This document shows, piece after piece, positions 9,168 through 16,970 of a DNA stretch of 64,000 nucleotides. The position numbers were made by a program, and so were the translations under genes. Source of the stretch: Pedobacter antarcticus (GTDB lineage Bacteria; Bacteroidota; Bacteroidia; Sphingobacteriales; Sphingobacteriaceae); contig NZ_FONS01000013.1 of assembly GCF_900112985.1 (NCBI RefSeq), forward strand, positions 41,391 through 105,390, in the 5' to 3' direction. How positions within the stretch are numbered: the stretch's first letter is position 1; every line of letters begins with the position of its first letter. The notes beneath the pieces were generated by a model. It was not told the origin of the DNA, did no database searches, and saw only the letters and a list, made by a program, of their open reading frames with translations.

Positions 9168-9614
9168 TTATGCCAATTGAGCTTTCACGATCTCCGCAAT
9201 CAGTTTACCGTCTGCTTTACCAGCTAAATCTTTATTGGCCAGTCCCATCACTTTTCCCATATCCTTTACAGAAGTCGCCCCTGCCCCTGCTATAATGTCC
9301 GCTATCAATTTTTCAACTGCCTCACGATCCAGCTGTGCCGGCATAAATTGAGCAATCACTGCAATTTCTTCTTCTTCGACAACCGCAAGATCCTGTCTGC
9401 CCTGCTGGTTGTAAATATCAGCAGACTCTTTACGCTGCTTAACGAGACGTTGTAAAATTTTCAATTCTCCGTCAGCTGTAATTTCCTCAGCCTGTCCCTT
9501 TTCAGTTCTTGCCAGTAACAAAGCTGCTTTAATAGCACGCAAACCACGTAACCTGGCCTGGTCTTTGGCTAACATAGCTTGTTTAATTTCCTGATCTATA
9601 GTATTTGATATCAT
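9168..9614 (-). CDS. GatB/YqeY domain-containing protein
   Basis: 148 residues, the typical size of stand-alone YqeY proteins. It has the helical N-terminal half (DQEIKQAMLAKDQARLRGLR, ALLLARTEKG) and the C-terminal tail-domain features IAQFMPAQLDREAVEKLI and KDMGKVMGLANKDLAGKADG. The domain resembles the tRNA-binding tail of GatB in the Glu-tRNA(Gln) amidotransferase. The function of the free-standing protein is not established. It follows the SDR gene by 8 bp on the same strand. Confidence 0.93.
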   Translation of the reverse strand: MISNTIDQEIKQAMLAKDQARLRGLRAIKAALLLARTEKGQAEEITADGELKILQRLVKQRKESADIYNQQGRQDLAVVEEEEIAVIAQFMPAQLDREAVEKLIADIIAGAGATSVKDMGKVMGLANKDLAGKADGKLIAEIVKAQLA

Positions 9615-9622
9615 AATTTTTT

Positions 9623-10378
9623 TTATTTTCTGTTAACCAGAGTCCCCGACGCCTGGGCAGTCGGCATAATTAACATATCATTGATGTTTACATGTTTTGG
9701 ACGGCTTACTGCGTACCAGATTGCATCAGCAATATCATCAGCAAAAAGCGGTGTCATCCCTTCATAAACCTGTTCCGCTCTGGATGCATCTCCTTTAAAA
9801 CGAACCAACGAAAATTCTGTCTCGACCATTCCCGGGTTTATTGCTGTGACTTTGATACCATGCGGAAGCAGATCCATACGCATTCCTTTATTTAGCGCAT
9901 CTACTGCGTGTTTTGTAGCACAATATACATTTCCATTCGGATATACTTCTTTTCCCGCGATAGAGCCGATATTTATGATATGTCCTTCACCAGCTGAAAC
10001 CATCCAGCCCGAAACAATCTTGGTTACATATAAAAGACCTTTAATATTAGTGTCAATCATGGCATCCCAATCGCTAAAGCTACCTTCATTAATTGGATCC
10101 AATCCCTGACTAAGACCGGCATTATTAACCAGGACGTCTACTTTTTTCCATTCTTGAGGCAGACTGTTCAATACATCCGTTACTGCATTCTGGTCTCTCA
10201 CGTCCGCGACCAGGGTTTTCACCTCAACAGCATATTTATCACTTAAATGGTGTGCGGCATCTGCCAATTTTTGCGCCCTTCTTGCGATTAAAATCAAACG
10301 GTAACCTTCTTTGGCGAACTGATGGGCGCAGGCTGCTCCGATACCAGAGGTTGCACCTGTAATTAATACAGTTTTCAT
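9623..10378 (-). CDS. Short-chain dehydrogenase/reductase (YdfG-like)
   Basis: 251 residues, classical SDR. Cofactor motif TGATSGIG (residues 7-14), NNAG (85-88), and the catalytic Ser139, Tyr152 and Lys156 in GSIAG and YCATK. Arg33/Arg34 after the second strand (LIARR) suggest a preference for NADP(H). The pattern around PGMVETEFS and the length resemble YdfG-type 3-hydroxy acid (serine/malonic semialdehyde) dehydrogenases; the substrate remains an inference. It probably forms an operon with yqeY. Confidence 0.92.
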   Translation of the reverse strand: MKTVLITGATSGIGAACAHQFAKEGYRLILIARRAQKLADAAHHLSDKYAVEVKTLVADVRDQNAVTDVLNSLPQEWKKVDVLVNNAGLSQGLDPINEGSFSDWDAMIDTNIKGLLYVTKIVSGWMVSAGEGHIINIGSIAGKEVYPNGNVYCATKHAVDALNKGMRMDLLPHGIKVTAINPGMVETEFSLVRFKGDASRAEQVYEGMTPLFADDIADAIWYAVSRPKHVNINDMLIMPTAQASGTLVNRK

Positions 10379-10499
10379 AAATGTAAGTTTATCTTTCAGA
10401 ACTGAATTAGCCGTTAAAGCTTAACAGTCACTCCACAAAGCTAAAATATTTTACATGGCATACCCTATTCAAAGCATAAACTGAATATCACATGACGTA

Positions 10500-11234
10500 T
10501 TAAGCTTTCCTACCTGTATATATAGACGAAATACCGAAAGTCAGTGAACGGTGCGTTGTTTCTCCATATCCTACTTTATCCATTAGCGTGATAAAATCTT
10601 TTCCATCCGGAAAGGCAACTACCGATTCGTTAAGGTAAGTATAAGCCCTTGCATCCTTAGAGAAAATTCTCCCAAAAACCGGGAGGAGATATTTAAAGTA
10701 AAAATTGTAACCCTGTTTAACCGGAAATACTGTTGGCTTGGAGAACTCCAGAATAACGATCTTTCCACCCGGCTTTAATACCCGAAGCATATCTGCCAGT
10801 CCTTTTTCCAGATGTTCGTAATTCCTTACGCCAAAAGCAACAGTGATCGCATCAAAATAGTTATCATCAAAATGCAGTCCTTCTGAATCTCCGGTCTGTA
10901 CACTAAAAACATGCTCCATTTTTCGCTCTGCAATTTTCTTTCTCGCTACATCGAGCATGCCGACAGAAATATCAACACCGATTATTTTTTTCGGTTTCAG
11001 AATTTTTATAGCCTCGAATGCAAAATCACCTGTACCGGTTGCCACATCAAGCATCAGTTGTGGCTTCAAGTCAGACAATTCACGAATTGCCTTTTTGCGC
11101 CAGATAATATCAATTCCGGCAGATAAAAAATGATTAAGGAAATCATACGTGCCGGATATATTATTGAACATATTGGCCACTTGATCCTTCTTGGTAACCT
11201 CGGCTGACTGGTATGGTGTGATTTTTTCGTTCAT
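10500..11234 (-). CDS. ubiE: Demethylmenaquinone methyltransferase
   Basis: 244 residues from the second ATG. The upstream ATG at 11246 lies inside a -7 promoter box, which argues against it. It is a class I SAM-dependent methyltransferase with LDVATGTGDFAFEA (motif I), IIGVDISVGMLDVAR (motif II) and the UbiE signatures NNISGTYDFLNHFLS and AFGVRNYE. Known role: methylation of demethylmenaquinone to menaquinone at the membrane. In a Bacteroidota this means menaquinone, not ubiquinone (menG function). It is divergent from engB, with the UbiA-like prenyltransferase just beyond. Confidence 0.95.
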   Translation of the reverse strand: MNEKITPYQSAEVTKKDQVANMFNNISGTYDFLNHFLSAGIDIIWRKKAIRELSDLKPQLMLDVATGTGDFAFEAIKILKPKKIIGVDISVGMLDVARKKIAERKMEHVFSVQTGDSEGLHFDDNYFDAITVAFGVRNYEHLEKGLADMLRVLKPGGKIVILEFSKPTVFPVKQGYNFYFKYLLPVFGRIFSKDARAYTYLNESVVAFPDGKDFITLMDKVGYGETTHRSLTFGISSIYTGRKA

Positions 11235-11243
11235 GGTACACTG

Positions 11244-11251
11244 CAAAGATA
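11244..11251 (-). promoter_or_regulatory. Probable -7 box of ubiE (TATCTTTG)
   Basis: On the minus strand TATCTTTG fits the Bacteroidota -7 consensus TAnnTTTG. It ends 9 bp before the chosen ATG of ubiE, so the expected leader is only a few nucleotides. No good TTTG -33 element is visible at the right distance. Confidence 0.5.
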
Positions 11252-11255
11252 AGTA

Positions 11256-11282
11256 TTGTTGAAAACTAATTTTCTACCTTTG
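11256..11282 (+). promoter_or_regulatory. Probable promoter of engB (TTG ... TACCTTTG), near-leaderless
   Basis: TACCTTTG at 11275-11282 matches TAnnTTTG, with TTGTTG at 11256-11261 as a possible -33 element 13-16 bp upstream, a little short. The engB ATG follows after 4 bp, so a transcript starting 5-8 bp past the box would have essentially no leader. Confidence 0.55.
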
Positions 11283-11286
11283 TCAA

Positions 11287-11916
11287 ATGATTATAAAATC
11301 AGCAACATTTATTTGCAGCAATACTAAGATTTCTGCACTACCTGCTCCCAACATGCCGGAATATGCATTTATCGGGAGATCGAACGTGGGGAAATCTTCC
11401 CTGATCAATATGCTGGTGAATCAGCACGGTTTGGCAAAAACATCACAAAGACCTGGAAAAACGCAGTTAATTAACCATTTTCTGATCAACGAGAAATGGT
11501 ATATAGTTGATTTACCTGGATATGGTTATGCTAAAGTATCTAAAAACAGCAGGGAGTCCTGGGAAAAATTTATCAGGAATTATATAATTAAAAGGGAAAG
11601 TCTTCAATGTGTTTTTGTATTGATTGACAGCAGACTGACTCCTCAGAAAATCGATGTCGAGTTTTGCTGCTGGATGGGTGAAATTCAAATTCCATTCGTT
11701 CTAGCCTTTACAAAAGCAGATAAACAATCTGTCATGAAGACAGACCAGAACATAGCACTCTTTAAAAAGGAATTATCCGGTTGGTTTGAGGAAACCCCTC
11801 CAGTGTTTGTTACTTCGGCAGAAAAAAATGCAGGGCGTGATGAGATTCTGAATTTTATTGACCAGACCAATCTGGACTTTGCAATGCCTGTATTTACACC
11901 GGCAGACAATTTTTAA
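11287..11916 (+). CDS. engB: Ribosome biogenesis GTP-binding protein EngB/YsxC/YihA
   Basis: 209 residues. G1 P-loop GRSNVGKSSLI (30-40), switch region TSQRPGKTQLINHF, G3 DLPGYGYAK, G4 TKAD and G5 TSAEK are all present. It is a small TRAFAC GTPase needed for assembly of the 50S subunit. The gene overlaps nothing real: the UbiA-like gene starts 7 bp after its stop. Confidence 0.96.
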   Translation: MIIKSATFICSNTKISALPAPNMPEYAFIGRSNVGKSSLINMLVNQHGLAKTSQRPGKTQLINHFLINEKWYIVDLPGYGYAKVSKNSRESWEKFIRNYIIKRESLQCVFVLIDSRLTPQKIDVEFCCWMGEIQIPFVLAFTKADKQSVMKTDQNIALFKKELSGWFEETPPVFVTSAEKNAGRDEILNFIDQTNLDFAMPVFTPADNF

Positions 11917-11923
11917 GAGAAAC

Positions 11924-12790
11924 ATGAAAAAGTATTTTTCACTGGTGCTTTTTGCCCATTCCATTTTTGCACTGCCCTTCGCAATGATCGGCTTTTTTCT
12001 GGGTGTAACGACTACAACAAATCCATTTAACTGGCTTATACTGGTACTGGTTTTACTCTGCATGGTATTTGCAAGAAATGCAGCAATGGCCTTTAACCGT
12101 TATCTGGACAGGGATATTGATGCGAAAAATCCCAGAACTCAAATGCGGGATATTCCTTCAGGTAAAGTATCTGCCAGGGAAGCCCTGTTATTTGTGATTT
12201 TTAATTGTGTACTTTTTGTATTGACAACGGCTTTTATTAATCCGCTTTGTCTGTATTTATCTCCTGTGGCATTATTCGTTGTGCTTTTTTACAGTTATAC
12301 CAAAAGGTTTACCGCACTTTGCCATCTCGTTCTTGGCTTGGGGCTTTCACTAGCTCCTATAGGTGCTTATATCGCTGTTACGGGAGCTTTTAATATTGTA
12401 CCACTACTTTATTCATTTGCCGTACTTTTCTGGGTAAGTGGGTTTGATATTATTTATGCACTTCAGGATGAGGAGTTCGATAAATCGGAAAATCTGCATT
12501 CTATTCCATCTATTCTTGGGGCAAAACGCGCACTCCGTTTGTCTGAAATACTACATGTATTTTCAGCGATTTGTGTGATTTTGCCAATTCTGCTTACACC
12601 TTTCAGCTGGGCATATTACTTTGGCGTCACGTTCTTCTGTTCGATGCTTATTTATCAGCATATGCTGGTTAAACCAAATGACCTGAGCAAAGTGAACAGG
12701 GCTTTTGCTACAACTAATGGTATCGCATCCGTAATTTTCGCCTTGTGCTTTTTATTGGATGCCTTTTTAAGGACCTATTTAAAATTCTAG
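11924..12790 (+). CDS. UbiA-family prenyltransferase (MqnP/UbiA-like)
   Basis: 288 residues from the ATG at 11924; the frame runs further upstream inside engB, but MKKYFSLVLFAHSIFALPFA is the typical membrane start. The first aspartate motif is NAAMAFNRYLDRDID and the second is DIIYALQDEEFDKSE. About eight hydrophobic helices follow one another. It transfers a polyprenyl chain to an aromatic acceptor in the inner membrane. It resembles the UbiA-like group often linked to menaquinone routes (MqnP of the futalosine pathway), and ubiE lies close by. Whether the acceptor is a futalosine-route or a classical intermediate cannot be decided from this window. Confidence 0.88.
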   Translation: MKKYFSLVLFAHSIFALPFAMIGFFLGVTTTTNPFNWLILVLVLLCMVFARNAAMAFNRYLDRDIDAKNPRTQMRDIPSGKVSAREALLFVIFNCVLFVLTTAFINPLCLYLSPVALFVVLFYSYTKRFTALCHLVLGLGLSLAPIGAYIAVTGAFNIVPLLYSFAVLFWVSGFDIIYALQDEEFDKSENLHSIPSILGAKRALRLSEILHVFSAICVILPILLTPFSWAYYFGVTFFCSMLIYQHMLVKPNDLSKVNRAFATTNGIASVIFALCFLLDAFLRTYLKF

Positions 12791-12793
12791 ACC

Positions 12794-14509
12794 ATGACTG
12801 ATCTTAAAATTCAAAAAAAACAAAGAAAATATATTCCACAGGATCTGGTAATAACCTGGGAAAATCTATCTCCCGTTACAGACGAATTATTGCAAAGGCA
12901 AATAAACAGTGCGGCTGAACTTGAGACCTGGTTAAAAGATAAAAGTGAACTGGAAGCTGCATTGGAAGAAAACTTTGCCTGGAGATATATTCGCATGAGC
13001 TGCGATACAGCAAATGAAGAACTGGTTAAAGACTTTCAATATTTCGCTACGGAGATTGAACCGAAAATTTCTCCGGTTGCGAATTTGCTCAACCGGAAAT
13101 TAGTTGATTCCGATTATATAGATGACCTGGATCAGGACAAATATTTCGTCTACCTGCGGGCTGTGAGAAAAGCACTGGAACTCTACCGTGAAGAAAACGT
13201 TCCTTTATTTACAGAATTACAGGTTACGCAGCAAAAATATCAGGCGACTACCGGCGCCATGAGTGTCGAAATTAATGGCCAGGAATACACACTCGAACAA
13301 GCCGCTAATTTTATTAAAGATATTAATCGCGAACTGCGTCAGACTGCGTGGCAAACCATTCAGCAAAGAAGGCTTGTCGATAAAGACAACCTGAATATCG
13401 TTTTCGATGAATTAATTAAAATGCGCCATCAGGTAGCGTTAAATGCTGGATTTGAGAATTACAGGGATTACATGTTCCAGGCGATGGGCAGATTTGATTA
13501 TACTCCTCAGGACTGTTATGCATTTCACGACGCAATTGCACAAGAAATTGTTCCTATTTTAAAAGAGCAGGCTGCAAACCGTGCCGGCGCTTTAGGCCTG
13601 GAAGTTTTGAAACCGTGGGATATGGAAGTCAGTACCTCGGGGAAACCAGCTCTTAAGCCTTTTAATAGTGGTGAAGAATTAATCGACAAAACTATCTCGG
13701 CATTCTCTGCAATCTCGGAAGACCTTGGTCATATGCTGAAGGTAATGAAGGCCAACAGCCTTTTCGACGTAGAGAGCCGTAAAGGTAAAGCACCCGGTGG
13801 TTATAATTATCCACTTGCAGAAACCGGCGCTCCATTTATTTTCATGAACTCGGCAGGCTCTTTAAGAGATCTGACTACGATGGTCCACGAAGGCGGTCAT
13901 GCCATCCACACGTTTTTAACAGCCAACCTGGAACTGAATGATTTTAAACATTGTCCTTCAGAAGTGGCTGAGCTGGCCTCAATGAGTATGGAATTAATTT
14001 CCATGGATAAATGGGCCATCTATTTTGATAACCCTGCAGATCTGGTGAGAGCTAGGAAAGAACAACTTCTAGACGTATTGAAAACCTTGCCATGGGTTGC
14101 TGTTATTGATAAATTCCAACACTGGATTTATACCAACCCGGAACATAATGCTGCTGATCGTGAAGAAGCATTTAAACAAATTTACACACTTTTCGGTGCT
14201 GGATTTACCAACTGGGATGGGCTGGAACAGGAACTGGGAAATTTATGGCAGAAACAGCTCCACCTTTTCGAAGTTCCTTTTTATTATATTGAATACGCAA
14301 TTGCCCAGCTTGGTGCTATTGCAATATGGAAAAACTACAGGGAAAATCCAGAGAAGGCATTACAGCAATATCTTGCTGCACTTGCGCTGGGTTATACCAA
14401 ACCGATGAAAGAAATCTACGAGACTGCCGGAATAAAATTCGACTTCAGCAGTACTTATATCGCTGAGCTTGCCGCCTTTGTCAGGGAAGAATTGGAGAAA
14501 TTAGATTAG
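12794..14509 (+). CDS. M3-family oligoendopeptidase (PepF-like)
   Basis: 571 residues, a thimet/PepF-type zinc metallopeptidase. The gluzincin motif HEGGH is at residues 365-369, and the third zinc ligand region follows in SEVAELASMSMELIS. The long all-helical body and the C-terminal YIEYAIAQLGAIAIWKNYR block are typical. It has no signal peptide, so it acts on oligopeptides in the cytoplasm. It starts 3 bp after the prenyltransferase stop, suggesting one transcript with engB. Confidence 0.94.
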   Translation: MTDLKIQKKQRKYIPQDLVITWENLSPVTDELLQRQINSAAELETWLKDKSELEAALEENFAWRYIRMSCDTANEELVKDFQYFATEIEPKISPVANLLNRKLVDSDYIDDLDQDKYFVYLRAVRKALELYREENVPLFTELQVTQQKYQATTGAMSVEINGQEYTLEQAANFIKDINRELRQTAWQTIQQRRLVDKDNLNIVFDELIKMRHQVALNAGFENYRDYMFQAMGRFDYTPQDCYAFHDAIAQEIVPILKEQAANRAGALGLEVLKPWDMEVSTSGKPALKPFNSGEELIDKTISAFSAISEDLGHMLKVMKANSLFDVESRKGKAPGGYNYPLAETGAPFIFMNSAGSLRDLTTMVHEGGHAIHTFLTANLELNDFKHCPSEVAELASMSMELISMDKWAIYFDNPADLVRARKEQLLDVLKTLPWVAVIDKFQHWIYTNPEHNAADREEAFKQIYTLFGAGFTNWDGLEQELGNLWQKQLHLFEVPFYYIEYAIAQLGAIAIWKNYRENPEKALQQYLAALALGYTKPMKEIYETAGIKFDFSSTYIAELAAFVREELEKLD

Positions 14510-14564
14510 TTTTACCTTAATTCTTAAAAAATAAAAGCCATACAATCTCAAGATTACGCCATCT

Positions 14565-16526
14565 ATGTTTGAAAACCTTTTTAGAAAAAAGTCTGTCGCC
14601 AAAATTCTAGAGGATGCGGAAAAAGGTTATGGTGACCACGAGTCATCATTACACAAAACGCTTACCGTCAGGGACCTGACAGCCTTTGGTATCGCCGCGA
14701 TTATTGGCGCCGGTATTTTCAGTACAATTGGCAAGGCCAGTGCCGATGGTGGCCCGGCCGTCATCTTTCTGTTCATTTTTACAGCAATAGCCTGTAGTTT
14801 TGCCGCATTTGCTTATGCAGAGTTCGCCTCCATGGTCCCTGTATCTGGTAGTGCTTATACCTACAGTTACGTTGCATTCGGTGAAATTGTAGCCTGGATT
14901 ATTGGCTGGTCTCTGATCATGGAGTATGCTATCGGAAATATTACAGTAGCAATATCCTGGTCCGATTACCTCACCGGGTTACTCTCTTCCATTCACATCC
15001 CAGCCCTTGGCATCAAGGGCATTCACCTGCCCGACTGGATGACCATGGATTATCTCAGCGCCTATAACGGTCACCAGCATGCCGAAGCATTAATCAATGC
15101 AGGGAAAAGTTATGCCAACCTTGATGACGCAACACGACTGGCCAACAATGCATGGATCACAGCTCCAAGAATAGGTAATTTTCACATAGTCGCTGATCTT
15201 CCCGCACTTTTCATTATTATATTAATTACCTGGCTGGTATACAGGGGAATGAAAGAATCTAAAAATGCCAGTAATGCGATGGTCGTTGTTAAGCTTGCAG
15301 TTATTATGCTTGTGCTCGCCGTAGGTGTTTTTTATGTAGATACAGCAAACTGGGATCCTTTCGCGCCAAATGGTGTATCAGGAGTACTAAAAGGAGTATC
15401 TGCTGTCTTTTTTGCCTATATCGGTTTTGATGCAATTTCTACCACCGCCGAAGAATGTAAAGATCCGCAGCGTGATTTACCAAGAGGTATGATGTGGGCA
15501 ATTATTATATGCACTGTTTTATATGTAGCAATTGCCCTGGTACTGACAGGTATTGTCAAATATGATACTTTGGCTGTTGGAGATCCGCTGGCTTTTGTGT
15601 TTGATCAGATCGATATGAAAGTAATGAGTGGAATTATCGCAGTCAGTGCTGTATTTGCAATGGCCAGTGTGCTGCTCGTTTTTCAGATGGGACAGCCGAG
15701 AATCTGGATGAGTATGAGCCGTGACGGTTTACTGCCTAAAAGATTCAGTAAAATCCATCCTGTTTATAAAACTCCTTCTTTTGCTACCATTGTCGTTGGT
15801 TTCGTAGTCGCAGTTCCCTCCCTGTTTATGAATCTGACAATCGTAACCGACCTTTGTTCCATAGGTACTTTATTTGCGTTTGTTCTGGTATGTGCAGGGG
15901 TTTTAGTGCTACAGAACAGACCGGATGTGCAACGCGGAAAATTCAGAATTCCATATGTTAATTCTAAATTTATAATTCCGGTGGTTTTTATCGCATTGAT
16001 CGTATTGGGCTTCACACGCTTTAAAGAACAAACCACAGAATTTGTAACAAATAAGGCAAGAGTCTTCGATCCTGTAAGCTTTATTACCTCGCTTGATAAA
16101 AATGAATTGAATAATGTTCAGCTCCAGATCCGCGAAAATCAGCAATTGCAGCATTTACCGCAGCAGAGTATAGATACAGAAGCTTATCTGGCAGAACTTT
16201 CAGAAACAGAATACCAGTCTTTTGTAAGCCAGAGCAAAGTAGCTGATTCTAAAAAAATAGAAAGCGGATGGGGCTTGTTTAAACACAAGATTCCAATGTA
16301 TATATTTTTAATTATTTGTGTCTTCGTAACCTATTACTGCATTACTAAAAACCTATCCCTGATTCCAGTATTAGGCCTGCTATCTTGCTTATATATGATG
16401 TGTGAGCTGGGTATTTCCAACTGGATTGGATTTGGGATCTGGCTGTTTATCGGCCTTATTGTATACTTCCTTTACGGAGCAAAGCACAGTAAACTTAATG
16501 CGGCTTATAAAGCGGAAAAACAGTAA
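14565..16526 (+). CDS. APC-family amino acid permease
   Basis: 653 residues, larger than the usual 450-500. The N-terminal segment (VRDLTAFGIAAIIGAGIFSTIG) is the unwound TM1 consensus of APC transporters, and FFAYIGFDAISTTAEECKDPQRDLP is the conserved TM6-loop. About twelve hydrophobic segments can be seen. A hydrophilic insert of about 85 residues (488-572), rich in Gln, Glu and Ser, separates the late helices and has no counterpart in the core family. It resembles cationic amino acid transporters of the CAT/YfnA type; the substrate is not determined. A strong terminator follows. Confidence 0.9.
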   Translation: MFENLFRKKSVAKILEDAEKGYGDHESSLHKTLTVRDLTAFGIAAIIGAGIFSTIGKASADGGPAVIFLFIFTAIACSFAAFAYAEFASMVPVSGSAYTYSYVAFGEIVAWIIGWSLIMEYAIGNITVAISWSDYLTGLLSSIHIPALGIKGIHLPDWMTMDYLSAYNGHQHAEALINAGKSYANLDDATRLANNAWITAPRIGNFHIVADLPALFIIILITWLVYRGMKESKNASNAMVVVKLAVIMLVLAVGVFYVDTANWDPFAPNGVSGVLKGVSAVFFAYIGFDAISTTAEECKDPQRDLPRGMMWAIIICTVLYVAIALVLTGIVKYDTLAVGDPLAFVFDQIDMKVMSGIIAVSAVFAMASVLLVFQMGQPRIWMSMSRDGLLPKRFSKIHPVYKTPSFATIVVGFVVAVPSLFMNLTIVTDLCSIGTLFAFVLVCAGVLVLQNRPDVQRGKFRIPYVNSKFIIPVVFIALIVLGFTRFKEQTTEFVTNKARVFDPVSFITSLDKNELNNVQLQIRENQQLQHLPQQSIDTEAYLAELSETEYQSFVSQSKVADSKKIESGWGLFKHKIPMYIFLIICVFVTYYCITKNLSLIPVLGLLSCLYMMCELGISNWIGFGIWLFIGLIVYFLYGAKHSKLNAAYKAEKQ

Positions 16527-16553
16527 TATTTAGTGGCCTATGCCATTCTTACC

Positions 16554-16600
16554 GGCACAAAAAAAGGATGCAACCAGCTTGGGCATCCTTTTTTTGTGCC
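16554..16600 (+). terminator. Rho-independent terminator of the permease gene
   Basis: GGCACAAAAAAAGGATGC pairs with GCATCCTTTTTTTGTGCC around an 11-base loop. The T-run is inside the 3' arm. The near-perfect symmetry means it could also work on the minus strand, but no minus-strand gene reads into it. Confidence 0.88.
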
Positions 16601-16687
16601 CTCACCTTAACCATGTCGCCTATTCCTGAAATGAGTTTACCTGTTATTAAACCGGTTAGCTCGCTTTGCACTAAAAGGCTATTGATA

Positions 16688-16777
16688 CGGTATTGATATG
16701 GTGTTGAAAGGGTATTCAGTCGGTGTTGATATACCCGATGACCGACTGAACACCGTATCAATACCCTATCAACACCG
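16688..16777. repeat. 90-nt imperfect palindrome built from 12-bp-period units
   Basis: TTCAGTCGGT (16715-16724) pairs with ACCGACTGAA (16741-16750) around a 16-base loop. The stem then continues outward for 27 more positions with about five mismatches. The left arm is G/T-rich with the motif GGTRTTGA recurring every 12 bp, and the right arm is its A/C-rich mirror. It has no coding content. It may be a REP/MITE-like element of the genome. Confidence 0.85.
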
Positions 16778-16856
16778 CTTTAACCTTTAACGTTAGCCGG
16801 GTGTCCTATACTGGAATTAGATTACAGTTTGTACACTTTTAGAAAAGCTGACTCCT

Positions 16857-16944
16857 GATATTTCAAAATTTATATACAGATATTCCAAAATAAAAATATA
16901 GATAATCCAAAATCCAACATTATATATTCCAAAATATATCTACA
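16857..16944. repeat. Four 22-bp tandem repeats upstream of the DUF4143 ATPase
   Basis: Copies begin at 16857, 16879, 16901 and 16923, exactly 22 bp apart, with no spacer. The conserved core is GATATTCCAAAATA (variants GATATTTCAAAATT, GATAATCCAAAATC and TATATTCCAAAATA). TATT and AATA flank the core as a short inverted pair. The array ends 26 bp before the ATPase start codon; TACATTTA at 16941-16948, a 7-of-8 match to the -7 consensus, overlaps the last copy. An operator or iteron-like site is the natural reading. Confidence 0.85.
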
Positions 16945-16970
16945 TTTATTTAATATTAAATAGTTGAGTT

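Noticed and set aside
16549..16761. Open frame on the minus strand across the 16.7-kb palindrome
   Set aside because: Its translation is only the repeat read in one frame; it has no start context and no domain.
16857..16944. CRISPR-like array
   Set aside because: The 22-bp copies are contiguous with no spacers, are imperfect, and no cas gene is near.
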